DNA of 64,000 bases, from positions 806,001 to 870,000 of the forward strand of contig OY760938.1 in assembly GCA_963664255.1 (NCBI GenBank). The letters run 5' to 3'. The notes under the pieces are model-generated. The model did no database searches and had not been told where the DNA came from. It was given only the letters and a program-made list of their open reading frames with translations. Both the position numbers and the translations under genes were made by a program. The stretch is from G963663775 sp963664255. Its GTDB lineage: Bacteria > Bacillota > Clostridia > Oscillospirales > Butyricicoccaceae. This document shows positions 17,663-25,991 of this stretch, one piece after another (the stretch's first letter is position 1; each line of letters starts with the position of its first letter).

Positions 17663-17732
17663 AGAGCAAAAGACTGGGGCATTTGCCCCATCTGTTCATT
17701 CTTTTCTGCGCAAACGGAGGTGCTGTACTGCT

Positions 17733-18158
17733 TTGACATCTAAATTACTGCAATCCTCTGGTTTGCGCTGCACCCGCCGCCGCAAATTGGTTTTGGACAT
17801 CTTGGCACACGCAAAAATCCCCATGACGGCGGAGGAAATCCATGCCGAAGCTGTGAAAACCGAAAAAATCGGATTTTCCACCACCTATCGTTTACTGGCA
17901 CAGCTGACCGAACACCGGCTGCTTTTGAAAAATGACGGCTGCAATGGACGCGCCTACTATCAGCTTGCCACCGCCCCTTCGCATATGCACACCCTGCACT
18001 GCATCCTTTGCGGAGATGTGGTATCGATTGACCACTGCCCGCTTGCCGCCTTGGAAACCCGACTTGCCGCCGAAACCGGCTATCGCATCACAGGGCACAA
18101 TCTGACCTTTCAGGGCATTTGTCCGAACTGTCAGAAGCTTTCGATATGTGATTCCTAA
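17733..18158 (+). CDS. Fur-family metalloregulator (Zur/Fur/PerR type)
   Basis: 141 residues. The N-terminal winged helix (MTAEEIHAEAVKTEKIGFSTTYRLLAQLTE) is followed by a dimerisation domain with the HMHTLHC metal motif and two structural CxxC pairs, C90/C93 and C130/C133. It starts at a TTG with GGAGG 13 bases before it; no better start is in frame. It is divergent from copA, but Fur-family proteins rarely sense copper, so zinc, iron or peroxide sensing is more likely. The sequence alone does not settle the metal. Confidence 0.9.
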   Translation: MTSKLLQSSGLRCTRRRKLVLDILAHAKIPMTAEEIHAEAVKTEKIGFSTTYRLLAQLTEHRLLLKNDGCNGRAYYQLATAPSHMHTLHCILCGDVVSIDHCPLAALETRLAAETGYRITGHNLTFQGICPNCQKLSICDS

Positions 18159-18192
18159 TAACCTGCATTCCACTGCTATATTGCCCCTCTAC

Positions 18193-18234
18193 ACGCAGAA
18201 AAACCCGCGCGCTTTTCTGCGTTTTCTTGTTTTT
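18193..18234 (+). terminator. Terminator after the Fur-family gene
   Basis: A perfect 10-bp stem ACGCAGAAAA (18193-18202)/TTTTCTGCGT (18213-18222) with a GC-rich loop is followed by TTTCTTGTTTTT. The ~330-base gap to the GAPDH gene holds this terminator and then the AT-rich promoter region described separately. Confidence 0.8.
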
Positions 18235-18356
18235 GAAACTTCCATTTTTTTCTTGCACATCAAGAGAATACTGCATATTTTGTGCGCTTTGACGTTTCTT
18301 CCGCCATCCTACACCATTTTTTGTACAGAATTTTCATTGTGATGATTTTAACGCTA

Positions 18357-18428
18357 TTGTTACAAAAAAGACAATAAAAACTTTTGCTTTTTTATTGATT
18401 TTTACACGCAATCGTGCTAATGTAACAA
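18357..18428 (+). promoter_or_regulatory. Promoter and nested inverted repeats upstream of the GAPDH/PGK/dehydrogenase operon
   Basis: TTGATT (18395-18400) and TAATGT (18418-18423) are 17 bases apart. A perfect 9-bp inverted repeat, CAATAAAAA (18372-18380)/TTTTTATTG (18389-18397), overlaps the -35 box. TTGTTACA (18357-18364) is repeated in inverse as TGTAACAA (18421-18428) over the -10, 64 bases away. TTGCTTTT (18385-18392) also recurs inverted as AAAAGCAA (18432-18439). This density of symmetric sites suggests repressor control. Confidence 0.55.
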
Positions 18429-18488
18429 ATACAAAAGCAAGATAACACAATCAATTCACCATAAAATGTCCACAAGGAGGAGTACAGT

Positions 18489-19508
18489 ATGAGTAAGGTA
18501 AAAGTAGGCGTAGCAGGCTATGGCGTCATTGGATTGCGCCTTGCAACAGGTGTTGCACTGCAGGAGGATATGGAGCTTGTCGGGGTTGCCGATGTCGCCC
18601 CCACCCTTGCGGTGCGTGGTCTGGTGGAATCCGGTATGCCCTATCATTTCTACAATGCACTGCCGGACAACGAGGAAAAGCTGCAGGAAGCCGGCGTACC
18701 GATTTCCGGCACGATGGAAGACCTTGTGGAACAATGCGACATCATGCTGGATGCCACCTCTGCCGGCATTGGTGCCAAAAACAAGGAATTATATCAGCGT
18801 ATGGGCAAAAAGGCGATTTTCCAAGGCGGTGAAAGCAACCACATCGCAGACACCTTTTTCCATGGCTATGCCAACTATGAGCGTGGCTTGGGGCAGCAAT
18901 TCCTCAAGCTGACCAGCTGCAACACCACTGGCTTGATTCGTGCCGTGGATGCGCTTGACCGTGCCGTCGGCGTTGAAAAAGTGGCGGTTACCATCATCCG
19001 TCGTGTTGCCGACCCGGGAGATTATCACAGAGGACTGACCAATGCCCTACAGCTGGAATATGCGCCATCGCACCAAGCTTTGGACTTGATGAACATCATG
19101 CCACATGTCAACGCAACCGGCATTTTGATTCACACACCCGTCACCCACGGACACATCATCACCGTGGTTGCCAAAACCAAAAAATCCATCGATAAATCTG
19201 GTCTTTTGGAGGTTGCGTCCGCACATCCGCGTATCCGTCCTGTCAGAATCGCAGATGGCTTTTTGGGCAATGCTTCGCTGTTCCGTTATGCACGCGACAT
19301 GGGCAAATTCCGCGGTGATAATTATGAAATTGCCTTGTGGGAGGAATCCATCGTCATGAGTGGCGACGAAATCATGTTTGCCATCAATATTCCGCAGGAA
19401 TCTGTCGTCATTCCGGAAAATATGGACGGCATTCGTGCCGCAATGCAAATGCAGATGACCCGCGAGGAAGGCACCGCCATGACCAACCGCTATCTGGGTA
19501 TGAAATAA
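18489..19508 (+). CDS. Type II (archaeal-type) glyceraldehyde-3-phosphate dehydrogenase
   Basis: 339 residues of the class II GAPDH family otherwise typical of archaea, not the bacterial GapA. It has the Rossmann start VKVGVAGYGVIGLRLA, the catalytic loop LTSCNTTGLIR with nucleophile Cys144, and RRVADPGDYHRGLTNAL. It interconverts glyceraldehyde-3-phosphate and 1,3-bisphosphoglycerate with NAD(P). In archaea this enzyme works mostly in gluconeogenesis. GGAGG lies 8 bases before the start. An archaeal-type PGK follows by 22 bases, so the pair catalyses consecutive steps. Confidence 0.93.
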   Translation: MSKVKVGVAGYGVIGLRLATGVALQEDMELVGVADVAPTLAVRGLVESGMPYHFYNALPDNEEKLQEAGVPISGTMEDLVEQCDIMLDATSAGIGAKNKELYQRMGKKAIFQGGESNHIADTFFHGYANYERGLGQQFLKLTSCNTTGLIRAVDALDRAVGVEKVAVTIIRRVADPGDYHRGLTNALQLEYAPSHQALDLMNIMPHVNATGILIHTPVTHGHIITVVAKTKKSIDKSGLLEVASAHPRIRPVRIADGFLGNASLFRYARDMGKFRGDNYEIALWEESIVMSGDEIMFAINIPQESVVIPENMDGIRAAMQMQMTREEGTAMTNRYLGMK

Positions 19509-19530
19509 CCAATCGACAGGAAGGACTATC

Positions 19531-20793
19531 ATGAAGCTTTTTGGGATTTACACACTCGATGCTTTGGATGTGACACATAAAACGGTGCTTGTGCGCCTCG
19601 ACATCAACGAACCGATTGACCGAGCGCAGGATGCCGTCATGGATGATACCCGCATTCGCGGCTGTATCCCCACCATCCAGCAGCTGCGTGATGCGGGTGC
19701 AAAAATCGTCCTGTTGGCACATCAGGGCAGTGATATTGAATACAAAAATTTCTATACCCTGCGTCCCCATGCCAAGGTGCTCTCCGCACTTTTGGGCACG
19801 CCTGTGCAGTTTCTGCCGGACGTGTGCGGACCTGCGGCGCAGAATGCCATCCGCAATCTACAAGATGGCGAGATTTTACTGCTCGACAATGTGCGCTTTA
19901 TGTCAGAGGAGCAAACGCTCTTCGAGCGTGCCCTCCAGCTCACGCATGCACAGCAGGCGCAAACCTTGGTCGTGCGAACCTTGGCACCGCTCGCCGACTG
20001 CTATGTGTGCGATGCCTTTGCCGCAGCACACCGTGACCAGCCGACCTTGTGCGGCTTTGAACAGTTGCTCCCCTCTGCCATGGGACGCCTGTTTGAAAAA
20101 GAGTACAGCGTCATTTCCTCTCTGATGGAAGCACCGGAGCGCCCCTGCGTGTTTGTCTTAGGTGGTGCGAAAATCGCCGATGCATTTCTGATGATGCAGA
20201 CGGTTCTGGAGCGTGGCATTGCAGACCATGTGCTGACTGGCGGCTTGGTTTGCAACATCCTGCTTGCGGCAAAGGGCGTTGACATTGGTGCAGCGTCCCT
20301 CGGTTTTATCCAAAAGCAAGGCTATGCCGATTTCATTGAAACAGCAAAACCGCTTTTGGAAACCTATGCTGACAAAATCGTCCTGCCACAGGATTTGGCA
20401 TATACCGATGCGACAGGTGCACGCTGCGAGGCGCCTATCACTGCCTTGCCGCAGGAACAGCCGCTCGTTGACATTGGCACACAGACCGCAGCACACTATG
20501 CAGAAATGATTCAATCCGCCAAGACCGTTTTTGTCAACGGACCGATGGGCATTTTTGAAAAAGCAGAAACCGAATATGGCACAAAAGCCATCTGGCAGGC
20601 ACTTGCCGCCACCGATGGTTATACCGTAGTCGGTGGTGGGGACAGCGTGACCGCGACCAAAAAATATGGTCTAACCGCGCAGATGAGCTACATCTGTACA
20701 GGCGGCGGCGCACTCATCCGCTTCCTCAGCGGGGAAGAATTGCCCGTTGTCAAAGCACTGCGGCACGCCGCAGAAGCGTTTCCCCTCGATTAA
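19531..20793 (+). CDS. Archaeal-type phosphoglycerate kinase
   Basis: 420 residues. The N-terminal basic-patch region (TVLVRLDINEPID, MDDTRIRGCIPTIQQL, LAHQGSD, LLLDNVRFMSEE) and C-terminal nucleotide segment (VLGGAKIADAF, TVFVNGPMGIFEKAE, VVGGGDSVTATKKYG, TGGGA) match PGK. The LDINEPID and LAHQG wording and the HAAEAF C-terminus resemble archaeal rather than bacterial PGKs. It interconverts 3-phosphoglycerate and 1,3-bisphosphoglycerate. It lies between the type II GAPDH and the dehydrogenase with short gaps, indicating one operon. It is presumably additional to a housekeeping PGK elsewhere. Confidence 0.9.
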   Translation: MKLFGIYTLDALDVTHKTVLVRLDINEPIDRAQDAVMDDTRIRGCIPTIQQLRDAGAKIVLLAHQGSDIEYKNFYTLRPHAKVLSALLGTPVQFLPDVCGPAAQNAIRNLQDGEILLLDNVRFMSEEQTLFERALQLTHAQQAQTLVVRTLAPLADCYVCDAFAAAHRDQPTLCGFEQLLPSAMGRLFEKEYSVISSLMEAPERPCVFVLGGAKIADAFLMMQTVLERGIADHVLTGGLVCNILLAAKGVDIGAASLGFIQKQGYADFIETAKPLLETYADKIVLPQDLAYTDATGARCEAPITALPQEQPLVDIGTQTAAHYAEMIQSAKTVFVNGPMGIFEKAETEYGTKAIWQALAATDGYTVVGGGDSVTATKKYGLTAQMSYICTGGGALIRFLSGEELPVVKALRHAAEAFPLD

Positions 20794-20820
20794 GGACATA
20801 CGCAGAAAGGAAGATTAACC

Positions 20821-21888
20821 ATGCAGACGTATAAAATTGCAGTCATCGGCGGTGATGGTGTCGGCCCTGAAGTGCTGGCAGAAGGCATCAAGGTGCTGAA
20901 CAAGGTTGCCGAACTGGACGGCGAATTTCAATTTGAGTTCACCGAATTTCCTTGGGGTTGTGACTACTATCTAAAAACCGGAAAAATGATGGAGGATGAC
21001 GGCATTGAACAGCTGAAACCGTTCGATGCAATCTACTTGGGCGCAGTTGGTATGCCCGGTGTGCCAGACCATATCTCCCTATGGGATTTGCTGCTGCGCA
21101 TCCGTCATGATTTTGATGAATATGTGAATGTACGTCCGGTGAAGCTGCTGAACGGCGCGCCATGTCCGCTTGCAGGCATCCAAAAAGGCGATATTGACAT
21201 GATTGTCATTCGTGAAAACAGCGAAGGCGAATATGCCGGTGCAGGCGACTGGCTCTATAAGGGACAGCCGAACGAAGTGGTTTTGCAAACCGGTGTTTTC
21301 TCCCGCAAGGGTACGGAGCGCATCATCCGCTATGCCTATGAGCTTGCGAAAAAGGAGGGCAAAACCCTCACCAGCATCAGCAAAGCCAACGCACTGAACT
21401 ATTCCATGGTGTTCTGGGATGAAGTTTTTGCGGAGGTCGGCAAGGACTATCCGGAAGTGGAAACCCATTCCCTTCTGGTCGATGCCGCAAGTATGTTCTT
21501 TGTGAAAAACCCACAGCGGTTTGAAATCGTGGTCACCTCCAACCTATTCGGTGACATTCTCACCGATTTGGGTGCGGCAATTTCGGGCGGCATGGGTCTT
21601 GCGGCAGGTGCAAACCTCAATCCGGAGCGCACCTTCCCCTCCATGTTTGAACCGATTCACGGCTCTGCACCCGATATTGCAGGACAGAAAAAATCCAATC
21701 CGCTTGCAGCCATTTGGTCTGTCAGCCAAATGCTGGACTTCTTTGGACACGAAGACTGGGGCAAACGTCTGATTGATGTCATTGAACAGGTCATGGTGGA
21801 GGCAAAGGCACTCACACCAGACATGGGTGGCACTGCCACCACCGATGCCGTCGGGGACGAAGTGATTCGTGTGCTCTCGCAAGCTTGA
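20821..21888 (+). CDS. Tartrate/D-malate dehydrogenase-like beta-hydroxyacid oxidative decarboxylase
   Basis: 355 residues of the isocitrate/isopropylmalate dehydrogenase family: GGDGVGPEVLAEG near the N-terminus, SLWDLLLRIRHDFDEYVNVRPVKLL, VIRENSEGEYAGAG, the metal-binding LFGDILTDLGAAISGG, and FEPIHGSAPDIAG. The CDYYLKTGKMM and LGAVGMPGVPDHISLWDLLL segments point to the tartrate dehydrogenase/decarboxylating D-malate dehydrogenase branch rather than LeuB or Icd. Products could be pyruvate from D-malate or D-glycerate from meso-tartrate. It is the third gene of the GAPDH-PGK operon and a strong terminator follows. Confidence 0.88.
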   Translation: MQTYKIAVIGGDGVGPEVLAEGIKVLNKVAELDGEFQFEFTEFPWGCDYYLKTGKMMEDDGIEQLKPFDAIYLGAVGMPGVPDHISLWDLLLRIRHDFDEYVNVRPVKLLNGAPCPLAGIQKGDIDMIVIRENSEGEYAGAGDWLYKGQPNEVVLQTGVFSRKGTERIIRYAYELAKKEGKTLTSISKANALNYSMVFWDEVFAEVGKDYPEVETHSLLVDAASMFFVKNPQRFEIVVTSNLFGDILTDLGAAISGGMGLAAGANLNPERTFPSMFEPIHGSAPDIAGQKKSNPLAAIWSVSQMLDFFGHEDWGKRLIDVIEQVMVEAKALTPDMGGTATTDAVGDEVIRVLSQA

Positions 21889-21919
21889 CAATACTCCTAT
21901 ATTCTCTCTCCTTACACAA

Positions 21920-21968
21920 AAGGCACTGCCTGCATCGTCTATTTTGATGCAGGCAGTGCCTTTTTTTC
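21920..21968 (+). terminator. Terminator of the GAPDH-PGK-dehydrogenase operon
   Basis: A very long stem, AAGGCACTGCCTGCATC pairing with GATGCAGGCAGTGCCTT around a 9-base loop, is followed by TTTTT. Runs of A on the other side make it bidirectional, also serving ispF. Confidence 0.95.
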
Positions 21969-21985
21969 TATCTTTTATGATGCGA

Positions 21986-22468
21986 TTATATCGTATTTCG
22001 CAAGAGAATGCAGACAGCGTGCGCCGCAATGCCTTGCTTTGCGCCTGTGAAACCAAGCCCTTCTTCCGTGGTGGCTTTCACATTGATTTGGTCTGTCTCT
22101 GCACCAAGCACTTTTGCCAAATTCATCCGCATTTGCTGAATGTGCGGTGCCATTTTCGGTGCCTGTGCCAAAATGGTGGCATCCAAATTGCCCAGCTGAT
22201 ACCCCTTTTCCTGCAACTTTTCTCCCACTTTTTGCAACAGAAGCAGACTATCCGCCCCTGCATACTGCGGGTCTGTGTCAGGAAACAGCTTTCCAATGTC
22301 ACCCATTGCCGCCGCCCCCAAAAGCGCATCCATCACCGCATGGGTCAGTACATCGGCATCGCTGTGCCCCAAAAGTCCTGTTTCGTGCGGAATCTCCACC
22401 CCGCCAATGATACATTTCCGCCCTTCTGTTAGGCGGTGTACGTCATATCCATGTCCAATTCGCATCAT
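21986..22468 (-). CDS. ispF: 2-C-methyl-D-erythritol 2,4-cyclodiphosphate synthase
   Basis: 160 residues. The zinc ligands lie in RIGHGYDVHRL (Asp8, His10), HSDADVLTHAVMDALLGAA follows, and the end shows GLGFTGAKQGIAAHAVCIL. This is the fifth enzyme of the MEP isoprenoid pathway. Its start overlaps the ispD stop (ATGATG/TGA), indicating translational coupling. The two genes are fused in some other bacteria. Confidence 0.96.
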   Translation of the reverse strand: MMRIGHGYDVHRLTEGRKCIIGGVEIPHETGLLGHSDADVLTHAVMDALLGAAAMGDIGKLFPDTDPQYAGADSLLLLQKVGEKLQEKGYQLGNLDATILAQAPKMAPHIQQMRMNLAKVLGAETDQINVKATTEEGLGFTGAKQGIAAHAVCILLRNTI

Positions 22469-23193
22469 AGTTCCTGCTTCTCCAAAATCGCTTCCCCTAT
22501 CACAATATCTTCCTGCGTTGTGATTTTGATGTTTTCATAGCTGCCCTCCACCGCACAAACCGCAATGCCCATGGCCTCCACTGCGGCGCAATCGTCCGTC
22601 ACCAGTTTGCCCTCCCGCAGGGTTTTCTCCAAGGCTTGGCGTAGCTGCTCACGGCAAAACACCTGTGGTGTCTGCACGGCGGCAATCGAATCCCGTGGCA
22701 CATCTGCCTGAATGCAGCCGTTCACCACACACTTGACGCTGTCCTTAATGGGTACGACGGGTGCTGCCGCCCCGACACGCTTTGCTGCGGCAATCGTTGT
22801 CCGAATCGTTTCTTGTGAAACAAATGGACGTGCCCCATCATGCACTGCCACCCAGGCGGTCTGTTCGCCGCAAGCACAAACCCCTGCCAAAACCGATGCT
22901 GCACGGGTTTCGCCCCCGCAAACAATCTGCGTCACCTTGCCCAAACCATAGGCACGCATCAGTTTGCCATACGGCAAAATATCCTGTTCACGGCAAACCA
23001 ATATGATTTCATCAATCCCATCGCATCTTTGAAACGCCATCACCGTGCGCACAAGCACAGGCAGCCCATCTAGCTCCATGAGCAGCTTATTTTCCCCCAT
23101 GCGGCTGGACGTGCCTGCCGCCGGTATGATGGCGCAAATCTGTGCTGGTGTTTCGCCCTGTGTGCCCTTTTGTTTTTTGGTTCGCATTGCCAT
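22465..23193 (-). CDS. ispD: 2-C-methyl-D-erythritol 4-phosphate cytidylyltransferase
   Basis: 242 residues. After a basic 16-residue tail comes the nucleotide-binding IIPAAGTSSRMGENKLLMELDG with its signature Arg and Lys, then VAVHDGARPFVS and KDSVKCV. It makes CDP-methylerythritol in the MEP pathway. It shares an operon with ispF and lies downstream of carD, a common clostridial order. Confidence 0.96.
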   Translation of the reverse strand: MAMRTKKQKGTQGETPAQICAIIPAAGTSSRMGENKLLMELDGLPVLVRTVMAFQRCDGIDEIILVCREQDILPYGKLMRAYGLGKVTQIVCGGETRAASVLAGVCACGEQTAWVAVHDGARPFVSQETIRTTIAAAKRVGAAAPVVPIKDSVKCVVNGCIQADVPRDSIAAVQTPQVFCREQLRQALEKTLREGKLVTDDCAAVEAMGIAVCAVEGSYENIKITTQEDIVIGEAILEKQEL

Positions 23194-23205
23194 CCATCCT
23201 TGTAT

Positions 23206-23243
23206 AAAAAAATAGCTCTGTTCGACACATCATCGACAGAGCT
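23206..23243 (-). terminator. Terminator between carD and ispD
   Basis: On the minus strand AGCTCTGT (23243-23236) pairs with ACAGAGCT (23221-23214), followed by ATTTTTTTAT. The carD stop codon is in the hairpin. It probably only attenuates reading into ispDF. Confidence 0.75.
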
Positions 23244-23709
23244 GCGTTTGGAGTATATTTTCAATTTCATTGGGCGTGCAATGCAACGCCAGAGAAAGCT
23301 CTGATGCCAAAATCCTCTGTGCGGCACACAGCATTTTCTTTTCCCCATTGGACAATCCATGCGACTGCTGCCGCAGCACCAAACTTTTGATGACGCGCGC
23401 AACCTCATGCAAATCCCCACTCCGAATCCGCAGCATATTCTCACGATACCGACGATTCCAGTACTGTTCCTCGTCACACGATAGCTCCGGCAATTCCTGC
23501 AGCAGTGCTTGCGCCGTTTGTACAGAACAGACCGACCGAATGCCGATTTCATCGCTGCTGCCTATCGGCAGATAGAGCACCATATCGTCCAGAAGCAATT
23601 TTAGCGCATAGTATTCCTGCAAACGGCCTTCGACCTTTCGCTTCACAATCGCTTGAATTGTCCCTGCACCATGCATTGGGTGCACAATCAAATCTCCTGT
23701 CTTATACAT
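23230..23709 (-). CDS. CarD/CdnL-family RNA polymerase-binding regulator
   Basis: 159 residues. An N-terminal Tudor-like RNAP-interaction domain (YKTGDLIVHPMHGAGTIQAIVKRKVEGRLQEYYALKLL) precedes a helical C-terminal DNA-binding domain rich in basic and Leu residues. CarD proteins bind the beta subunit and stabilise open promoter complexes, often for rRNA and growth-related promoters. I prefer the ATG at 23709 over the in-frame TTG at 23715 because of the GGGGTGATT site. It stands upstream of ispD-ispF. Confidence 0.9.
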   Translation of the reverse strand: MYKTGDLIVHPMHGAGTIQAIVKRKVEGRLQEYYALKLLLDDMVLYLPIGSSDEIGIRSVCSVQTAQALLQELPELSCDEEQYWNRRYRENMLRIRSGDLHEVARVIKSLVLRQQSHGLSNGEKKMLCAAQRILASELSLALHCTPNEIENILQTQLCR

Positions 23710-23760
23710 CGGCAATCACCCCACTAACACTCTGTGGCTTTACCTACTACGACATTTATA

Positions 23761-24354
23761 TTATATCCTGCTTTTTCTCATAATGCAAGCCTTTTGTTGC
23801 ACAATTAATACAATTCCAATGAAAAACAGCCACGCCCCTGCATTTGTCCAATATAGCCACAGACCCATTGGCAGCAGAAGCAGCGCAAAAAAGCAGGAAA
23901 TCCCCCGCACCAGCGCATCAAACCGTGTCCCCATCGCCCAAAACAGCACCATACCGCCATCCAACGGCAGAATTGGCAGCATATTGAACACGCCCAATGC
24001 AACATTCGCACCTGCAAACACAAAAAATTGTAGTTTTGCCGCCAAAATACCGCCCAGCAAGCTGGCAAGCGGTCCTGCCGCCGCAACAGCGCAGCGTTTC
24101 CATTTTCCATCCTGCATCCGATACTGCATCACCGCACCCACTGCCGTGATGTGCATGCGCATGAGCGTGCCGCCGCACAGCCGTAAGGCGCAATAATGCG
24201 CCAGTTCGTGCCACGCCGCTGCTGCCAACAGCAACAGAAACATCTGTTCCTCGTCCACCAGCAGCAGCACCGACAGCAGCAGCAAAAAGGAATCCTGCAC
24301 CCGTATCTTCCCCACCGCGTGATTGTGCCAATCTGTCCGCTTATGTGCTTTCAT
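23761..24354 (-). CDS. spoIVFB: Site-2 metalloprotease, SpoIVFB-like
   Basis: 197 residues, polytopic M50B protease. The zinc motif HELAH is at residues 49-53 and the third-ligand motif is NMLPILPLDGG near 130, both within membrane segments. In B. subtilis SpoIVFB cleaves pro-sigma-K in the mother cell and is held inactive by SpoIVFA. The start at 24354 lies inside the 3' end of the preceding M23 gene (14-base overlap). That gene is SpoIVFA-like, so the pair is conserved and coupled. Confidence 0.88.
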   Translation of the reverse strand: MKAHKRTDWHNHAVGKIRVQDSFLLLLSVLLLVDEEQMFLLLLAAAAWHELAHYCALRLCGGTLMRMHITAVGAVMQYRMQDGKWKRCAVAAAGPLASLLGGILAAKLQFFVFAGANVALGVFNMLPILPLDGGMVLFWAMGTRFDALVRGISCFFALLLLPMGLWLYWTNAGAWLFFIGIVLIVQQKACIMRKSRI

Positions 24355-25186
24355 ATTGCACGTAATTTGCCGGATTGAGTGCCTTTCCGTCATGCCAGAC
24401 CTCCAGATGCAGATGGTTTCCAGTGGCAATGCCCGTTGCCCCAACCTGTGCAATCTCCTGCCCCGCTGTGACAACAGCATTTTCCTGCACTAAAATCGCG
24501 CTGCAATGCGCATATAAGGTGGAAAAACCATCTGCATGGTCAACAATCACGTATTTTCCATAGCTGCTTTCGCCGACCATGCGCACCGTTCCGTCCGCCA
24601 ACGCACCGATTGGCTCTCCTTCTGCCGCCGCTACATCAATGCCATAATGGAAGCTTTCCGTTCCGCTGATGGGATGCACCCGTGTCCCAAAAGCAGAGGT
24701 CAGCGTGCCTTCTGTGGGTTTCACATGCGAAAACGCCATCACATATGCCACATCATCTACTTCTTTCGGAAAATTGGATGTTGTGCGGTCAATCAAATCT
24801 TCCTCATAACCACTATCCGCCTGCATCTCTGCCGTGGTATCGCCGGGTGCAGTGTCTGCCGTTTCTGTGGTCTGCTCCTGTGTGCCGTCTACCGTGTCTA
24901 CGATGCCAAACACCTGTGCCAACCGCTCATGCTGCGCAAAAACGCTCTGCAATCCGCCGCTTTCCGTGAAATGCCCCAATACTTGCATCACTTCCTGCGC
25001 TTCCATACCACCATGCAGCAAATTTGCCGCTTTCGTGCGCAAGGTCACGGCAGGGCCTGTATCCGCATATTTTATCATCACAGACACAAAAAAAATGCCT
25101 ACACACGCCAGCATTTTCACGTCACCCATCGTCAGCCGATAAGCACGTTTTTTTCCTGAAGAAGTCGTTCCCTGCTTTCCTGCCAT
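24341..25186 (-). CDS. spoIVFA: M23-domain membrane protein, SpoIVFA-like
   Basis: 281 residues. A short cytoplasmic tail and one membrane helix near 25-42 (VKMLACVGIFFVSVMIKYA) are followed by a linker and a LytM/M23 domain. Unlike many SpoIVFA proteins, the zinc-site residues look complete: FHYGID and HLHLEVW. SpoIVFA anchors and inhibits SpoIVFB until SpoIVB signals; an endopeptidase role is also possible here. The ATG at 25186 has GGAGGGG 7 bases upstream, so I chose it over the TTG at 25192. Confidence 0.82.
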   Translation of the reverse strand: MAGKQGTTSSGKKRAYRLTMGDVKMLACVGIFFVSVMIKYADTGPAVTLRTKAANLLHGGMEAQEVMQVLGHFTESGGLQSVFAQHERLAQVFGIVDTVDGTQEQTTETADTAPGDTTAEMQADSGYEEDLIDRTTSNFPKEVDDVAYVMAFSHVKPTEGTLTSAFGTRVHPISGTESFHYGIDVAAAEGEPIGALADGTVRMVGESSYGKYVIVDHADGFSTLYAHCSAILVQENAVVTAGQEIAQVGATGIATGNHLHLEVWHDGKALNPANYVQYEST

Positions 25187-25433
25187 ACCCAATCCCCTCC
25201 GTTTTTTTCATCTGATTTCCGTGTTTTTGCTCTGGCGAAACCCGCTTTTTCTCTATATCTATGCCAATCCATCTGATAGTAGACCACGGCAAGCAAATGT
25301 ACCAACAAACAGGGTAATATTCTTGTTTTCTTTTCAGCAGCTTTCAGAATTTGTCTTTTTATTCCCGCCACCGTGTGGTATACTAGAAGAAACTTTCTGC
25401 ACAAACAGTTTTCCGGATAAAGGTTGTGATTTT

Positions 25434-25991
25434 TTGGGACGACGAGGATTTATTCACACAAAAGATGAAATTAAATTTTTGGTGCTGTATGCCATGCAGT
25501 ATCTGGATTTTCCTGTGACCTTTGCCTCCATTGTGGACATTTGCACATGGTGTGACGATGGTTTCAGCTATTTTGACCTGCAAGAGGCATTTCAAGAAAT
25601 GCTCAAAAGCGGTCACATTCAAGCCGCTGCCGGAGAATCTACGGATATGCTCTACAGCATTACCCCTCCCGGCTGCGATGCCGCACAGGTGTTTGAAAAA
25701 AATCTGCCCGCACCCGTGCGCGAATCGGCACAGGCATCCGCGCTGCGTGTGGTGCGTCAGCTGCGCCGAGATTCTGCTATTTCCACCCAGACAACCCAAC
25801 AAGCAACGAATGATTTTTTGGTGCATCTCTCGATGGAAGATGTCTTTTCCGTGCAGATGCACGTGGTCAGCCGTTCACAAGCGGCACTGCTGGAGCGAAA
25901 CTTTCGCCAAAATGCAGAAAACATCTATCATGTCCTGCTGGACAGCATGATAGAACAGAACTTTGAAAAGGATACAGAACCCAACCCATGA
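25434..25991 (+). CDS. DUF4364 family protein (possible DNA-binding regulator)
   Basis: 185 residues resembling the clostridial DUF4364 family. The N-terminal half (FIHTKDEIKFLVLYAMQYLDFPVTFASIVDIC...FDLQEAFQEMLKSGHI) looks like a winged helix-turn-helix and the C-terminal half is predicted regulatory. The function is unknown. A TTG at 25434 with AAAGG about 10 bases upstream is the best start; the open frame further upstream covers the promoter (-10 TATACT at 25379-25384). Its stop overlaps the start of the lrgA-like gene, so it may regulate lrgAB. Confidence 0.78.
   Translation: MGRRGFIHTKDEIKFLVLYAMQYLDFPVTFASIVDICTWCDDGFSYFDLQEAFQEMLKSGHIQAAAGESTDMLYSITPPGCDAAQVFEKNLPAPVRESAQASALRVVRQLRRDSAISTQTTQQATNDFLVHLSMEDVFSVQMHVVSRSQAALLERNFRQNAENIYHVLLDSMIEQNFEKDTEPNP

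Noticed and set aside
18357..18374. Rex (redox repressor) binding site
   Set aside because: TTGT-n10-ACAA fits, but the inner right half lacks the TTA of the consensus, so I did not annotate it as a site.
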